This document shows positions 52,276-61,837 of a stretch of DNA of 64,000 nucleotides, in pieces (position 1 is the stretch's first letter; every line of letters begins with the position of its first letter). Source of the stretch: Lysobacterales bacterium. Lineage in GTDB: Bacteria > Pseudomonadota > Gammaproteobacteria > Xanthomonadales > SZUA-38. The notes beneath the pieces are model-generated. The model had not been told where the DNA came from, did no database searches, and worked only from the letters and a program-made list of their open reading frames with translations. The position numbers and the translations under genes were made by a program. Location of the stretch: contig JASJDM010000005.1 in assembly GCA_030065125.1 (NCBI GenBank), forward strand, positions 46,807 through 110,806, written 5' to 3'.

Positions 52276-54705
52276 ATGAAACTACTGGACGATTTTCGAT
52301 ATGCATTACGGCTGCTGGTCAAGAGCCCGGCCTTCTCGCTGCTGACCCTGGCCATTCTCTCGCTGGGACTCGGCGCCGCCATTTTTGGTTTCGGCGTACT
52401 CAACGCCATCGTGCTCAAGCCCCTGCCGTTCAAGGACGCCCAGGAGTTGATGCACCTGGAGACTGCCATCCTGGAACGCGACATCAACAGCCGCGAGGTG
52501 AACTACGACGATTTCCTCGACTGGCGTGAAACCCAGAAGAGCTTCGAAGACCTGGGCGGCTTCTATTCCGGCACGGTCAACATCATGGGCACCGAGAAGC
52601 CGGAGCGCTTCGACGGCGGATTCATGTCCCACGGCAGCTTCAGCATAATCGGGGTCGAGCCCCTTATGGGCCGGGGTATTCAACCCGCGGACACCGTTTA
52701 CGGGGCGCCCGACGTCATCATCCTCGGATACCAGGTGTGGCAGCGGACCTTCAACGGTGACCCGGACATCCTCGGCCAGAGGATCCGCGTCAACGGTGCC
52801 GATGCCGAGATCATCGGGGTCATGCCCGACGGATTCATGTTTCCCATCGAGGAAGAGGTATGGGTCCCATTGCGCTACGACACCGGTAACCGCAACCGCG
52901 GAGACGGCATGACGCTGGAAGTGTATGGACGCCTGCGCGACGGCATTTCCGTGGACCAGGCCCGGGCCGAATTCCAGGGCATCACCTCCCGATTGGCGGC
53001 CGCCTACCCGGACCTGAATGACGGCGTGACCGCCGTGATCAAGCCCTACAGCCATGAATACGTCGATGAAGACACCCGCAAAGCCATCTGGACCATGATG
53101 GCGGCGGTGACCCTGGTGCTGTTGATCGCCTGCGCCAACGTGGCCAACCTGCTGCTGTCACGCACCAGCGGCCGCACCCAGGAGATGGCCATCCGGGCCG
53201 CCATGGGTGCGGGCCGGCGGCGCCTGGTGGTGCAGATGCTGATGGAATCACTGCTGCTGGCCCTGGCCGGATCGGTGATCGGGCTGGTCCTGGCCTACTG
53301 GGCCATGGTCGGCAGCGACCGCTTTTTTGGCGAGGCTGGAACCGGCCTGCCGTTCTGGGTGGTGCTGGAACTGGATACCTGGTCGGCCGTATTTGCCATT
53401 GGCGCCGCGGCCTTTACCGCGTTGGTGGCGGGCCTGGTACCAGCGCTGCGGGCATCGGGTGTCAATATCAACCTGGTGTTGCGGGAAAACGCCCGTGGCG
53501 CCACCAGCCGCAAGATGAAATGGCTCAGCCAGAGCCTGGTGGTCATGGAAATCGCCCTCTCCTTCATCCTGCTGGTGCTGGCTGCCCTGACCCTGCGCAG
53601 CTCGCTGGAAATGCAGGACTACGACGTTGGGGCCCGAACCGACAACACCCTCACCGTCCGGGTGGGCCTGCCCCAGGCCGAGTACCCGGAAACCGCCCGC
53701 CAGGCACAGTTCTATACCGAGCTGAACAACCGCATGCGCGAGATGCGCGGGGTAGAAGCCAGCGTGGTCACTCATGGTCTGCCGGGCGCCTGGTCGGCCT
53801 GGTCCCAGTTCCAGGCTGAAGGCCAGGAAGTGACCGACGATCAGCGGGCGGAGTTTGCGCCGTACATCCGCATTGCCGACGGCTACTTCGACGCTTTCGA
53901 GGCGCCGCTGATCAGCGGACGTGACTTCGACGGCCGCGACACCGAGGACAGCCTGCCTGTGGTGATCATCAACCAGTACTTCGCCAACCAGGCCTTCGGC
54001 AACGAAGACCCCATTGGCCGGCGGGTGCGGTTTGGTGATCCCACCAATACCGACAATCCGGCGGTGTGGCGTAACGTGGTCGGTGTCAGTTCCGACATCA
54101 AGCAGGTGGGCATCCAGAACGATGAACCACGGCCGACGTTCTACGTGCCCCAGGTGCAGGATCCGTCACGCTTCATGAGCCTGGCGCTGCGTACCAGCGG
54201 CAACCCCAAGGCCATGGTGCCGGCCCTTCGCAATGTCGTGCAGCTGCTGGATCCGGAACTGCCGCTCTACTGGGTGCAGACCCTGGAAGAAGGCTACGCC
54301 CAGCAGATCGCGCCAAACCGGTTGCTGGGAATCTGCTTCGGCGCATTTGCGCTGATCGCGCTGATGCTGGCGGGCGGTGGTTTGTACGGGGTCATCTCGT
54401 TCAACGTCAACCAGCGCACCCCGGAACTCGGCATCCGCCGGGCACTGGGCGCCAGCGACAAGAGCATCGTGCGCATCGTTTCACGCCAGGCGGCGGTGCA
54501 GTTGGGCCTCGGCCTCGGGCTGGGGGTTATCGGAGCGGTGGGCGCGTCCCAGGTGATGCAAAGCCTGGTCATTGTGCCGGTAATGGATCCGTGGACTTAT
54601 ATCGGTGTCGGCGTGATGCTGATCCTGGCGGTGATCATCGCCTGTATTACGCCGACGCGACGGGCCATCCGGATCGATCCCATGGCAGCCCTGCGGTACG
54701 AGTAA
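52276..54705 (+). CDS. MacB-like ABC permease, double-FtsX type
   Basis: An 809-residue permease with an N-terminal TM at about 20-45, a periplasmic MacB-PCD region (about 50-250), and two FtsX-type three-helix modules (about 270-410 and 690-800), with RTQEMAIRAAMGAGRRRLVVQML in the first and NQRTPELGIRRALGASDKSI in the second. This is the ADOP-type arrangement with a duplicated FtsX domain. Together with the adaptor and ATPase it should make a tripartite or mechanotransmission-type exporter; the substrate is unknown. Confidence 0.92.
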   Translation: MKLLDDFRYALRLLVKSPAFSLLTLAILSLGLGAAIFGFGVLNAIVLKPLPFKDAQELMHLETAILERDINSREVNYDDFLDWRETQKSFEDLGGFYSGTVNIMGTEKPERFDGGFMSHGSFSIIGVEPLMGRGIQPADTVYGAPDVIILGYQVWQRTFNGDPDILGQRIRVNGADAEIIGVMPDGFMFPIEEEVWVPLRYDTGNRNRGDGMTLEVYGRLRDGISVDQARAEFQGITSRLAAAYPDLNDGVTAVIKPYSHEYVDEDTRKAIWTMMAAVTLVLLIACANVANLLLSRTSGRTQEMAIRAAMGAGRRRLVVQMLMESLLLALAGSVIGLVLAYWAMVGSDRFFGEAGTGLPFWVVLELDTWSAVFAIGAAAFTALVAGLVPALRASGVNINLVLRENARGATSRKMKWLSQSLVVMEIALSFILLVLAALTLRSSLEMQDYDVGARTDNTLTVRVGLPQAEYPETARQAQFYTELNNRMREMRGVEASVVTHGLPGAWSAWSQFQAEGQEVTDDQRAEFAPYIRIADGYFDAFEAPLISGRDFDGRDTEDSLPVVIINQYFANQAFGNEDPIGRRVRFGDPTNTDNPAVWRNVVGVSSDIKQVGIQNDEPRPTFYVPQVQDPSRFMSLALRTSGNPKAMVPALRNVVQLLDPELPLYWVQTLEEGYAQQIAPNRLLGICFGAFALIALMLAGGGLYGVISFNVNQRTPELGIRRALGASDKSIVRIVSRQAAVQLGLGLGLGVIGAVGASQVMQSLVIVPVMDPWTYIGVGVMLILAVIIACITPTRRAIRIDPMAALRYE

Positions 54706-54715
54706 CTCTCCCTTC

Positions 54716-54745
54716 GGCCGGACAGCCCCGCTGTCCGGCCTTTTT
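54716..54745 (+). terminator. Rho-independent terminator of the efflux operon
   Basis: GGCCGGACAGC-ccc-GCTGTCCGGCC is a perfect 11-bp stem followed by five T residues, starting 11 bases after the permease stop. It lies between convergent genes. Confidence 0.93.
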
Positions 54746-54756
54746 CTTGCGCCCGG

Positions 54757-55110
54757 TCAATAAAAGAAGCGCTCTTCCACGATTTTTCCGTCCCTCAGGG
54801 TGTACAGGCAGATTTCGTCCATCTGCATGCGTTCACCGTTTTCTTTGCTGGTCACGTCAATGGCCATGCGAATCGAAAACTGGTCGCCATTGACATAGGG
54901 GCCGCTGGCCTCGGAAGAATGGATTTCGTGGTTGGCGAACCACCAGTCGTTTTTCTCCTTGACCGCGGCTGCCCCCTCCAACCTGGCCATGGGCCCCTCC
55001 ATCGCTTCCACGCTGACGATGTCCGGTGAATTGAATTGCTCGGCCGCCTTTTCGTGCTCGCCGGCCTTGATCAGGTCGGTGAATGTCTGGGCGATTTCCT
55101 GAGTGGTCAT
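54757..55110 (-). CDS. NTF2-like/SnoaL-type small protein
   Basis: A 117-residue protein with the cystatin-like NTF2 fold pattern: helical start FTDLIKAGEHEKAAEQF, then beta strands with DEICLYTLRDGKIVEERFFY at the C-terminus, the typical SnoaL ending. Such proteins act as isomerases, hydratases or ligand binders, and the specific role cannot be assigned. GGAGGAA upstream on the minus strand is the ribosome-binding site. Confidence 0.82.
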   Translation of the reverse strand: MTTQEIAQTFTDLIKAGEHEKAAEQFNSPDIVSVEAMEGPMARLEGAAAVKEKNDWWFANHEIHSSEASGPYVNGDQFSIRMAIDVTSKENGERMQMDEICLYTLRDGKIVEERFFY

Positions 55111-55174
55111 GGTTTTTCCTCCTGTTGGTTTGAATCAGTCTAACGACACAATGTTGAGCCGATGGGGTGCCAGG

Positions 55175-55672
55175 TCACTCGGGAGACCCCATGACCCGGA
55201 GTATTTCCTGCTTCAGCATCTGCTCATCACCGGCACTGTAGCTGCGGTAACTGGCAACCACACGACCGGAACGGTCCAGGATAAAGGAGCGCGGCAGCGT
55301 GCGCAGTTGATAGGGGATGCCGATGTCGCCGGCCGGATCCAGCAGCACCGGGTAATCCACCGGATGCCTGCGCAGGAATGCCAGCCCGTCTTCGCTGTGT
55401 TCGTCAACATTTACCGCAATCACTTCAAAGCCGTCGGTCCCGATGTCCCGCCGCATCTGGTTATACGCGGGCAGCGAGGCCACGCAGGGGGGACACCAGG
55501 AAGCCCAGAAGTCCAGGAACACCACTTTCCCGGCATAGTCCTGCAGACGGATGGACTGACCGGTATTGACCGCCTGGCCGCTGAATCCCGGGGCCATGGC
55601 GCCTGGTTCCAGAGCCAGGAGCGGCGCGGCGAACCAGCAAAGCATTACCCAGGTCGCCGCCCTAGAAGCCAT
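55175..55672 (-). CDS. TlpA-family periplasmic thiol-disulfide protein
   Basis: A 165-residue thioredoxin-fold protein with a signal peptide (1-20), the active site WASWCPPC (about 56-63) and the later TLPRSFIL cis-Pro motif. It belongs to the TlpA/ResA group of membrane or periplasmic reductases. Its start overlaps the barrel gene stop by 11 bases, making it the third gene of a tight operon with the barrel and the DUF3179 protein. Confidence 0.9.
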   Translation of the reverse strand: MASRAATWVMLCWFAAPLLALEPGAMAPGFSGQAVNTGQSIRLQDYAGKVVFLDFWASWCPPCVASLPAYNQMRRDIGTDGFEVIAVNVDEHSEDGLAFLRRHPVDYPVLLDPAGDIGIPYQLRTLPRSFILDRSGRVVASYRSYSAGDEQMLKQEILRVMGSPE

Positions 55673-56591
55673 AGCTCAGAGAAAACCCGTAGGAGTAGCT
55701 GGTGGTGAACTGCAGCGCACCGTTGAGGTCCCGCGCAATGGGAATGCGGCCGGAAAGCCCCAGATCGAGGCGATCAGTCAGGGACCACTGCACCGCAGGC
55801 ACGAAATCCAGCCACTCGCCGCCGGTATTGGGGATGTCGAATTTCCCGCGGCTATCGGCGTCGGTCCGGCGGTAGCGCAGGCCGACAGAGTAGCTGAAGC
55901 GAGGACCCATGTTGTGCCCCACCCCTGCGAACAGGCTTACCTCGTCGCCAAACGCATACTGGCGATCGTTGGACTGGTTGTCGGTGTAGTTGGCGGTGGC
56001 ATTGAACACCACCGTCGCCGCCTGGTTGAAGGCATAGGTGTAACCGGTCCAAAGGATCGTGCCGCGGGCACCGGTGCTGGGCTGCATGTCCTCGGACAGA
56101 ATAAAGCCGTCGGCCAGATCATCGTCGGCGGATGGAATCCGCAGGCCCAGACCCAGGGCCCACTCGTGGCGGTTGAACGGCGTGATGACGATCGGGGTGT
56201 AGCGCGCCAGGATCACGCTGTCGCCAATGCCGGAGGTCCGGGTTTCACCCAACTGGCTGGAACGGATGGTGCGGCGGTGTTCGATATGGGAAACCAGCGC
56301 CGACACGGCCCAGCGGTCGGTCAACGCGTAGCTGGCTGAGACCACCTGGGAGAAAGACTCGCGGTCGCGGCCAGTCTCGTCCCTGACGTCCCGGGAACCG
56401 CTGACCAGGTCGGAAATCCGGTGATCCTCGGTCACGTAGCTGATGAACAGCTGGCCTTTTTCCCGGGCCGATGTGTCGATAGCGGTCAGCAGTGGGGTAC
56501 CCGCACAGCTGCAGGTGGCCCCCAGGGCGGGACCGGACCCGCATAATGCCAGCGCGATCAACCAACCCGCAGTGCCCACCCGGTGTTTCAC
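55662..56591 (-). CDS. Outer-membrane beta-barrel protein with N-terminal CSC motif
   Basis: A 309-residue protein with a signal peptide (1-24) followed directly by ATCSCAG (Cys27 and Cys29). The rest alternates beta strands and ends FSLSYGF, with terminal Phe, as in outer-membrane barrels. The CxC pair sits at the mature N-terminus and could be a metal site or thiol partner of the TlpA protein encoded next to it. Its start overlaps the DUF3179 stop by four bases. Family membership beyond 'barrel' is not claimed. Confidence 0.75.
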   Translation of the reverse strand: MKHRVGTAGWLIALALCGSGPALGATCSCAGTPLLTAIDTSAREKGQLFISYVTEDHRISDLVSGSRDVRDETGRDRESFSQVVSASYALTDRWAVSALVSHIEHRRTIRSSQLGETRTSGIGDSVILARYTPIVITPFNRHEWALGLGLRIPSADDDLADGFILSEDMQPSTGARGTILWTGYTYAFNQAATVVFNATANYTDNQSNDRQYAFGDEVSLFAGVGHNMGPRFSYSVGLRYRRTDADSRGKFDIPNTGGEWLDFVPAVQWSLTDRLDLGLSGRIPIARDLNGALQFTTSYSYGFSLSYGF

Positions 56592-58174
56592 TGGCGGATG
56601 TCGGCCCCGGGAAAAAACGCGGTCCAGGCGAACCAGAATGCGATGTACGAGTTTGTTTTTTGCAGCTGGGTGCCGGCCAGGGGGCCGCTGAGCGCTACGC
56701 CGAAGGCGTCCCAGTCACTACCCAGGTTGTCCCGCATCACCACTGGCAGCTGGTCCTGCACGGGCTCGAACTGAAGCTTGGTGCAGTCCGCCAGCTCGCG
56801 GTTGTAGACGGCCCCCAGATTGAGGCCGCTGCTGCCGATGACCACCACGTCCATTGCGCCCACGCGCTCGTTAAGGACCTCGATGTCGCTGGCAAACCCA
56901 CTGATGGGGTAGACCCGGGAGGCGTCGCCGACGTTGATACCCAATACCCGCTCCTTGCGCCCCAGACGGTCGTCGTCTTCGTTGTTGACCGGCCACAGCA
57001 GGCTGTTGTCGGTGCGGAACGTACCGTAGGGGTAGTCGTTGTAATCGCGGCTGAACCCGGTGTCTTCACTCAGCAGCAGAGTGTCGGGGTACATGGCCCG
57101 CCAGGTTGCCCAGGTGGTCTCAATCACCTGCAGGCGCTTGGGAATAGCCGTGATCTGGTTGCCGAACACGGACTGTTCCAGCATCTGGGACCAGAAGCTG
57201 CCGGTAGCCCGGTCGTACAGGATCAGGTTGGAATTGTGCAGCAGCCCGGTTGTTCCAAAACTGGCGTCACAGCAAATATCCAGGTCCTGCCACAGCACGG
57301 CGGACCCGGTCAGCGGGCAGTAGCTGATGGTGCCGCCTTCCGGGGTGCCGTTGACGGTAAAGCGGTCGTTGACGATTTCGTGCCAGTTGAGGATGTTGTG
57401 GGGATAAGCGCGGATCTGGTCGCCAATCTTGACCCCGACCACCAGCTCCGACGGGGCCAGGCTGGCTCCGCCCTGGACAAACTGCGGATCCTCCAGCGGA
57501 GGAATACCGTCCGGTCCGGGACCGGCGTCAAACACCTCGTCATTGGGCAGCGTAGCGCCCCCTTCCAGCACCGACGGATTATCTATCCCGTGACTGAGGT
57601 CCGGCGCCGGTCTTTCACAGGCCATCGGTTCGGACGCCGCCAGGGTCTCGCAAAGCGCAACGTTGTCATCGGCCACCCGCTGTATCGGGATCTCGCCGGA
57701 CAGCCCTGACCCGGCCAGGTTGTAGGTGACCATTCCCTGGGTACAGTCGGCAAACTCAAGCGTCAGCGTTCCCTCCCCGGCGGAGTCCGTATTCGGAACC
57801 GGCGTGGGCGCATTAAAAACGCCGCCGCGGGTGACAAAGAGGGTCAGGTCCGCTCGAGTCCCCTGGTAAGGCCCCTGGGCGGTCAGCCAACGATGCCCGG
57901 GATCGCCCAGTATCGCTGCGACGTCCTGGGGCGGGCGCTCGGTGTCATAGGTAAACCAGGCCACGAACACCTGTTGGATATTCGGGAACACCACCAACAG
58001 GAATCCCTGGCCAGGTGTCGTGGGGCTGAACCAGGCATCGTTGAGGCCGGAATTCAGATTGGCCAGGGGTTGGGGACCGGCCGCGGCGGTCTTGACCAGC
58101 AGAACAATCAATACGGCCAGGCAAATCCGTGAGGCTGGCAGGCTACTGCCGGACTGGGGGACGCGGACAGACAA
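56588..58174 (-). CDS. DUF3179 protein with an N-terminal W-x-P/GxG domain
   Basis: A 528-residue exported protein (signal segment near 14-32). The start is TTG with GGGAG just upstream. Residues 46-178 form a domain with AWFSPTTPGQGF, VAWFTYD, GHRWL and Cys144/Cys175, similar to the C-terminal domain of the protein at 23963-25024. Residues about 205-520 are DUF3179-like (RAYPHNILNWHEIVND, YCPLTGSAV, LLHNSNLILYDRATGSFWSQ). In DUF3179 proteins the second motif commonly reads YCPLCG-like; here the second Cys is Thr. Function is unknown. Confidence 0.82.
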   Translation of the reverse strand: MSVRVPQSGSSLPASRICLAVLIVLLVKTAAAGPQPLANLNSGLNDAWFSPTTPGQGFLLVVFPNIQQVFVAWFTYDTERPPQDVAAILGDPGHRWLTAQGPYQGTRADLTLFVTRGGVFNAPTPVPNTDSAGEGTLTLEFADCTQGMVTYNLAGSGLSGEIPIQRVADDNVALCETLAASEPMACERPAPDLSHGIDNPSVLEGGATLPNDEVFDAGPGPDGIPPLEDPQFVQGGASLAPSELVVGVKIGDQIRAYPHNILNWHEIVNDRFTVNGTPEGGTISYCPLTGSAVLWQDLDICCDASFGTTGLLHNSNLILYDRATGSFWSQMLEQSVFGNQITAIPKRLQVIETTWATWRAMYPDTLLLSEDTGFSRDYNDYPYGTFRTDNSLLWPVNNEDDDRLGRKERVLGINVGDASRVYPISGFASDIEVLNERVGAMDVVVIGSSGLNLGAVYNRELADCTKLQFEPVQDQLPVVMRDNLGSDWDAFGVALSGPLAGTQLQKTNSYIAFWFAWTAFFPGADIRQ

Positions 58175-58329
58175 ACTTTTCTCCCAATGGCTCCGCTGGC
58201 GTGACTATAGGGACCCGGGGGCGGGAGCTGATCTTTCATTCCGGCGAGTCCAGGCTGTCATGCCGCCCCCCCGGGCATCTTTCCGGCAAATCCGGTACCC
58301 TGCCGCCATCTCGATTCAAGGACCAGGCC

Positions 58330-59412
58330 ATGACCACACGCAGACAGTTTCTGGGCGCGGGCGCCGCGCTGCTGGGTTCCGCTTCCCTGGGGATGACGGC
58401 ATCAGCCACCGCGGGGGAGAAGAAATCCATCCTGTTTCTGGGAGGGACCGGGTTCCTGGGCCCCCACCAGGTGCGCTATGCCCTGGACCGGGGCCACCGG
58501 GTCACCCTGTTCAACCGCGGGCGCAAAACCGGTCTGTACGGCGACCAGGTCGAAGAACTGGTGGGCAATCGTGATGCCCGGGTGGACCAGGGACTGTCAG
58601 CGCTGGAAGGCAGTCGCCGCTGGGACGTGGTGGTGGACAACTCCGGCTACGTACCCCGCCACGTTCGCGACTCGGCGCAGCTGCTCAAGGGCCGGGTCGG
58701 ACGCTACGTGTTTACCTCCACTACCAGCGTGTATGACTTTGACCAGACGCCGTCGGTGGATCACCAGACGCCGCTGCACAGCAGTTTTCCAGACACCGAA
58801 GAGGTCAACGGCGAGTCCTACGGTCCGCTCAAGGCGGAGTGCGACCTGATCGTCCAGCAGGTCTACGGGTCAGCCGCCACCATCATAAGACCGACCGTGG
58901 TGGTGGGTCCGGGTGATCACACCGACCGCTTCTCCTATTGGGTAGACCGCTTTCAGCGTGGCGGCGACATCGTCTGCCCGCCACGACCCGAACGCGAGGC
59001 AGCCTGGATCGATGTTCGCGACCTGACCCATTGGCTGATCACCCTGGCCGAGAACGACCAGCCCGGAATCTTCAATGCGGCCGCGCCTGCGTCTCCAACC
59101 ACACACATGGAGGTGATGCACGGCTTCCGCGCGACCACTGCAGCGCCGGTCAGGCTGCACTGGCCCACCCCCGAGCTCATCGAGGAAACCGGATTGAGCC
59201 TGCCCTGGTTCTGGCGCGGCACGCGCTCACGGCACATCGACTGCAGCGCATCTATCGAGGCCGGGCTCACCTACCGTTCACTGGCACAATCCATTGCCGA
59301 TACCTGGCAGTGGTGGCAGTCCCAGCCCGATGAGCGGCGGGCCAACCCCCGGCGCTGGCCCTCGCCGGAACAGGAACAGGCTACCCTGGGCCGCATCGTG
59401 GCCGCTGGCTAG
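58330..59412 (+). CDS. Tat-exported NAD-dependent epimerase/dehydratase-like protein
   Basis: A 360-residue protein with a twin-arginine signal (MTTRRQFLGAG, Arg4-Arg5), then an extended SDR Rossmann motif GGTGFLG at 38-44, a YxxxK-type segment YGPLKAE near 160, and a C-terminal substrate domain. The Tat signal and start were chosen because the earlier in-frame codons back to 58129 lack family character. Cofactor-bearing export by Tat fits a periplasmic sugar or isoflavone-reductase-like enzyme; the substrate is unknown. Confidence 0.85.
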   Translation: MTTRRQFLGAGAALLGSASLGMTASATAGEKKSILFLGGTGFLGPHQVRYALDRGHRVTLFNRGRKTGLYGDQVEELVGNRDARVDQGLSALEGSRRWDVVVDNSGYVPRHVRDSAQLLKGRVGRYVFTSTTSVYDFDQTPSVDHQTPLHSSFPDTEEVNGESYGPLKAECDLIVQQVYGSAATIIRPTVVVGPGDHTDRFSYWVDRFQRGGDIVCPPRPEREAAWIDVRDLTHWLITLAENDQPGIFNAAAPASPTTHMEVMHGFRATTAAPVRLHWPTPELIEETGLSLPWFWRGTRSRHIDCSASIEAGLTYRSLAQSIADTWQWWQSQPDERRANPRRWPSPEQEQATLGRIVAAG

Positions 59413-59421
59413 GAGCCGGTC

Positions 59422-59796
59422 TCAGGCGCGATGCTGGTCAATCAGTATGGGATTGCCGTCGGGGTCCACCAGCGTCAGGTGGGCCGGGCCTTCTGAATTC
59501 TCGTCCGCTTCCTCGGCCAGGGTAACCCCCTGGCTCTTGAGGGACTTCTGGATCTCCCGCACGTCAGTGAAAGACGGTGTTTCGGCGGCGTTCTGATCCC
59601 ACCCGGGGTTGAAGGTCAGCATGTTTTTCTCAAACATGCCCTGGAACAGACCGATGATGTGGTCCCGGTTCTTCAGGATCAGCCAACCCTGCTCCTGGTC
59701 GCCGCCCATGGCGGTAAACCCCAGTTTTTCGTAAAAACTCTTTGATGCCTCGATGTCCTTGACGGCGAGACTGACCGAAAACGCGCCCAGATCCAT
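59422..59796 (-). CDS. VOC-family protein (glyoxalase/bleomycin-resistance type)
   Basis: A 124-residue single-domain VOC protein starting MDLGAFSVSLAVKDIEASKSFY, with GWLILKNRDHIIGLFQ and the terminal PAHLTLVDPDGNPILIDQH. Metal ligands are partial, so enzyme function is uncertain. GGAGGTTGAG sits just upstream of this start on the minus strand; an earlier frame of 15 residues is rejected. It is convergent with the epimerase gene. Confidence 0.85.
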   Translation of the reverse strand: MDLGAFSVSLAVKDIEASKSFYEKLGFTAMGGDQEQGWLILKNRDHIIGLFQGMFEKNMLTFNPGWDQNAAETPSFTDVREIQKSLKSQGVTLAEEADENSEGPAHLTLVDPDGNPILIDQHRA

Positions 59797-59904
59797 AAAC
59801 TCAACCTCCAAATCAAAAACTGATGACGGGAACGCTACCACGGCGCACCCATGGGTCCATCACCCGTTTGGGTGATTTCCATCCAACGGAGCGCCGGATG
59901 TGGC

Positions 59905-61836
59905 TCAGGACTTGTTCGATGCGTTTTCCGCCTCGATAGCTTCCAGGTCTTCCAGCGTGGGATGTGCCCATGAACGGGCATCCCGGTCACCAAACACGGC
60001 GCTGCTGCCGCGCATGGCCTCCTCGTGGCTGGCCAGGAACTGCTTGGTGCGTTCCACGTAGGCCGGGTTTTCGTGGACCGGGATGTCCGGGTCGTACAAC
60101 TCGGCCAGCTCGCGGATGGCCTTGCGATCGTTTTCCACGAAACCATGGGTCTGTCGCTCTGCATCGTGGGGGTGCATGCCCAGGGCCTCCAGGGCCGAGC
60201 GGGCTGCCCGCACGGCGCTGTCGAAATGGTCGCGGATGATGTCCCGAGCCCCGGCACTGTACAGCTCGTATACGTGATGCCGGTCCACCGCCCGGGCCAC
60301 CATGTAGACCTGCGGGTAGTTGTGGGCCACGTAATGCACCAGCTGGGTCGCCTGCTCGCGATCGTCAATGGCCACAACCAGCATTTTCGCGTGCTCGATG
60401 CCGGCGGCATGCAGCAGGTCCGGACGCGTGGCGTCTCCATAAAACACCTTGATGCCAAACGCGCGCAACCGCTCCAGGTGCTCAGCGTGATGATCCAGCA
60501 CCACGGTCTTGTGGCCGGCGGCCAGCAGTATGCGATTGATGACGCCGCCAAAGCGCCCTACCCCGGCCACAATAATGCTGCCGGACTCGTCGATGGCATC
60601 CGGCTCCCGCGCCTGGGAGGTGGCGTAGCGCGGGGCAATGACGCGGTCGTAAAGGATAAACAGCACCGGGGTCAGCAGCATGGAAATGGTCACTACCAGC
60701 AGCAGCTGGGCGGCCAGGTCCTGGGGTATCACCGCGGACGACACGCTGAAAGCCAGCAGGACAAACCCGAATTCCCCGGCCTGGGCGAGACCCAGGGTTA
60801 CCAGCCAGCGGTCGGCTCCACGAATCTTGAACAGGGTTGCCAGGATCCACAGGATCAGCGCCTTGATGGCCATCAATCCCAAGGCCATGGCCATGATGCT
60901 TCCCGCATCGGCGCTCAGCAGATCGAAGTTGATGGCGGCACCCACGGTGATGAAGAACAGACCCAGCAGCAGACCCTTGAACGGTTCGATATCGCTTTCC
61001 AGTTCATGACGGTACTCGCTGTTGGCCAGCACCACGCCGGCCAGGAAGGTGCCCAGGGCCGGAGACAGTCCCACCACGGTCATCAGCAGGGCAATGCCCA
61101 CCACCAGACAAAGGGCGAATGCCGTGAACAGCTCCCGCAGACGCGCCATGGCAATGAACCGGAACACCGGCCGCGTGAGAAAACTTCCCCCAACCACCAC
61201 ACCGACGATGGCACCCAGCGTGACCAGCCCGCGCTGCCATCCCGCCAGGTCGTCGATCCAGCTGTGACCGCCGCCGTGGCCCCCGCCGTCTCCCGCGGAC
61301 TGCTGCAGCAGCTCGGCCAGCTCCGGCAGGGCCAGCAGCGGGATGAAAGCCAGCATGGGAATGACCGCGATGTCCTGGAACAGCAGCACCGAGAAACTGG
61401 ACTGGCCGCCGTCACCCTTCATCAGGCCTTTTTCGTTGAGTGTCTGCAGGACGATGGCCGTGGACGACAGTGCCAGTACCATGCCTACAGCCAGGGCGAT
61501 GCTCCAGGATTGGCCCATGGCCATGGCGGCGCCCATGAAAGCCAGGGTGGTCAGCCCAACCTGGAGCCCCCCCAGTCCCAGCAGGCGATTTCTCATCCGC
61601 CACAGCATCCTGGGCTCGAGCTCCAGGCCTACCAGGAAGAGCATCATCACCACGCCAAACTCGGCAAAGTGCTGAATGCTGACGACGTCCACTTCCAGCT
61701 GACGCAGCAAGGGACCAATGGCGATGCCAGCCAGCAGGTAACCCAGCACGGAACCCAGCCCCAGCCGGGAAGCCACCGGTACGGCTATCACACCGGCAAT
61801 CAGAAACAGAAACGCAAGAAACAGTATTCCTTCCAT
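59905..61836 (-). CDS. CPA2-family K+/H+ antiporter, KefB/KefC type
   Basis: A 643-residue antiporter with 12-13 helices, the conserved LLFQDIAVIP (Asp155 region), and a C-terminal TrkA-N/RCK Rossmann domain starting IIVAGVGRFGG near 421. A His/Gly-rich stretch GGGHGGGHS lies in the loop at 184-191, not typical of the E. coli proteins. It effluxes K+ in exchange for protons, gated in enteric bacteria by glutathione adducts. The KefG-like gene is immediately upstream. Confidence 0.92.
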   Translation of the reverse strand: MEGILFLAFLFLIAGVIAVPVASRLGLGSVLGYLLAGIAIGPLLRQLEVDVVSIQHFAEFGVVMMLFLVGLELEPRMLWRMRNRLLGLGGLQVGLTTLAFMGAAMAMGQSWSIALAVGMVLALSSTAIVLQTLNEKGLMKGDGGQSSFSVLLFQDIAVIPMLAFIPLLALPELAELLQQSAGDGGGHGGGHSWIDDLAGWQRGLVTLGAIVGVVVGGSFLTRPVFRFIAMARLRELFTAFALCLVVGIALLMTVVGLSPALGTFLAGVVLANSEYRHELESDIEPFKGLLLGLFFITVGAAINFDLLSADAGSIMAMALGLMAIKALILWILATLFKIRGADRWLVTLGLAQAGEFGFVLLAFSVSSAVIPQDLAAQLLLVVTISMLLTPVLFILYDRVIAPRYATSQAREPDAIDESGSIIVAGVGRFGGVINRILLAAGHKTVVLDHHAEHLERLRAFGIKVFYGDATRPDLLHAAGIEHAKMLVVAIDDREQATQLVHYVAHNYPQVYMVARAVDRHHVYELYSAGARDIIRDHFDSAVRAARSALEALGMHPHDAERQTHGFVENDRKAIRELAELYDPDIPVHENPAYVERTKQFLASHEEAMRGSSAVFGDRDARSWAHPTLEDLEAIEAENASNKS

Positions 61837-61837
61837 G

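Noticed and set aside
56492..57709. 405-codon plus-strand frame over the DUF3179 gene
   Set aside because: Antisense shadow of a gene with clear DUF3179 motifs and operon overlaps.
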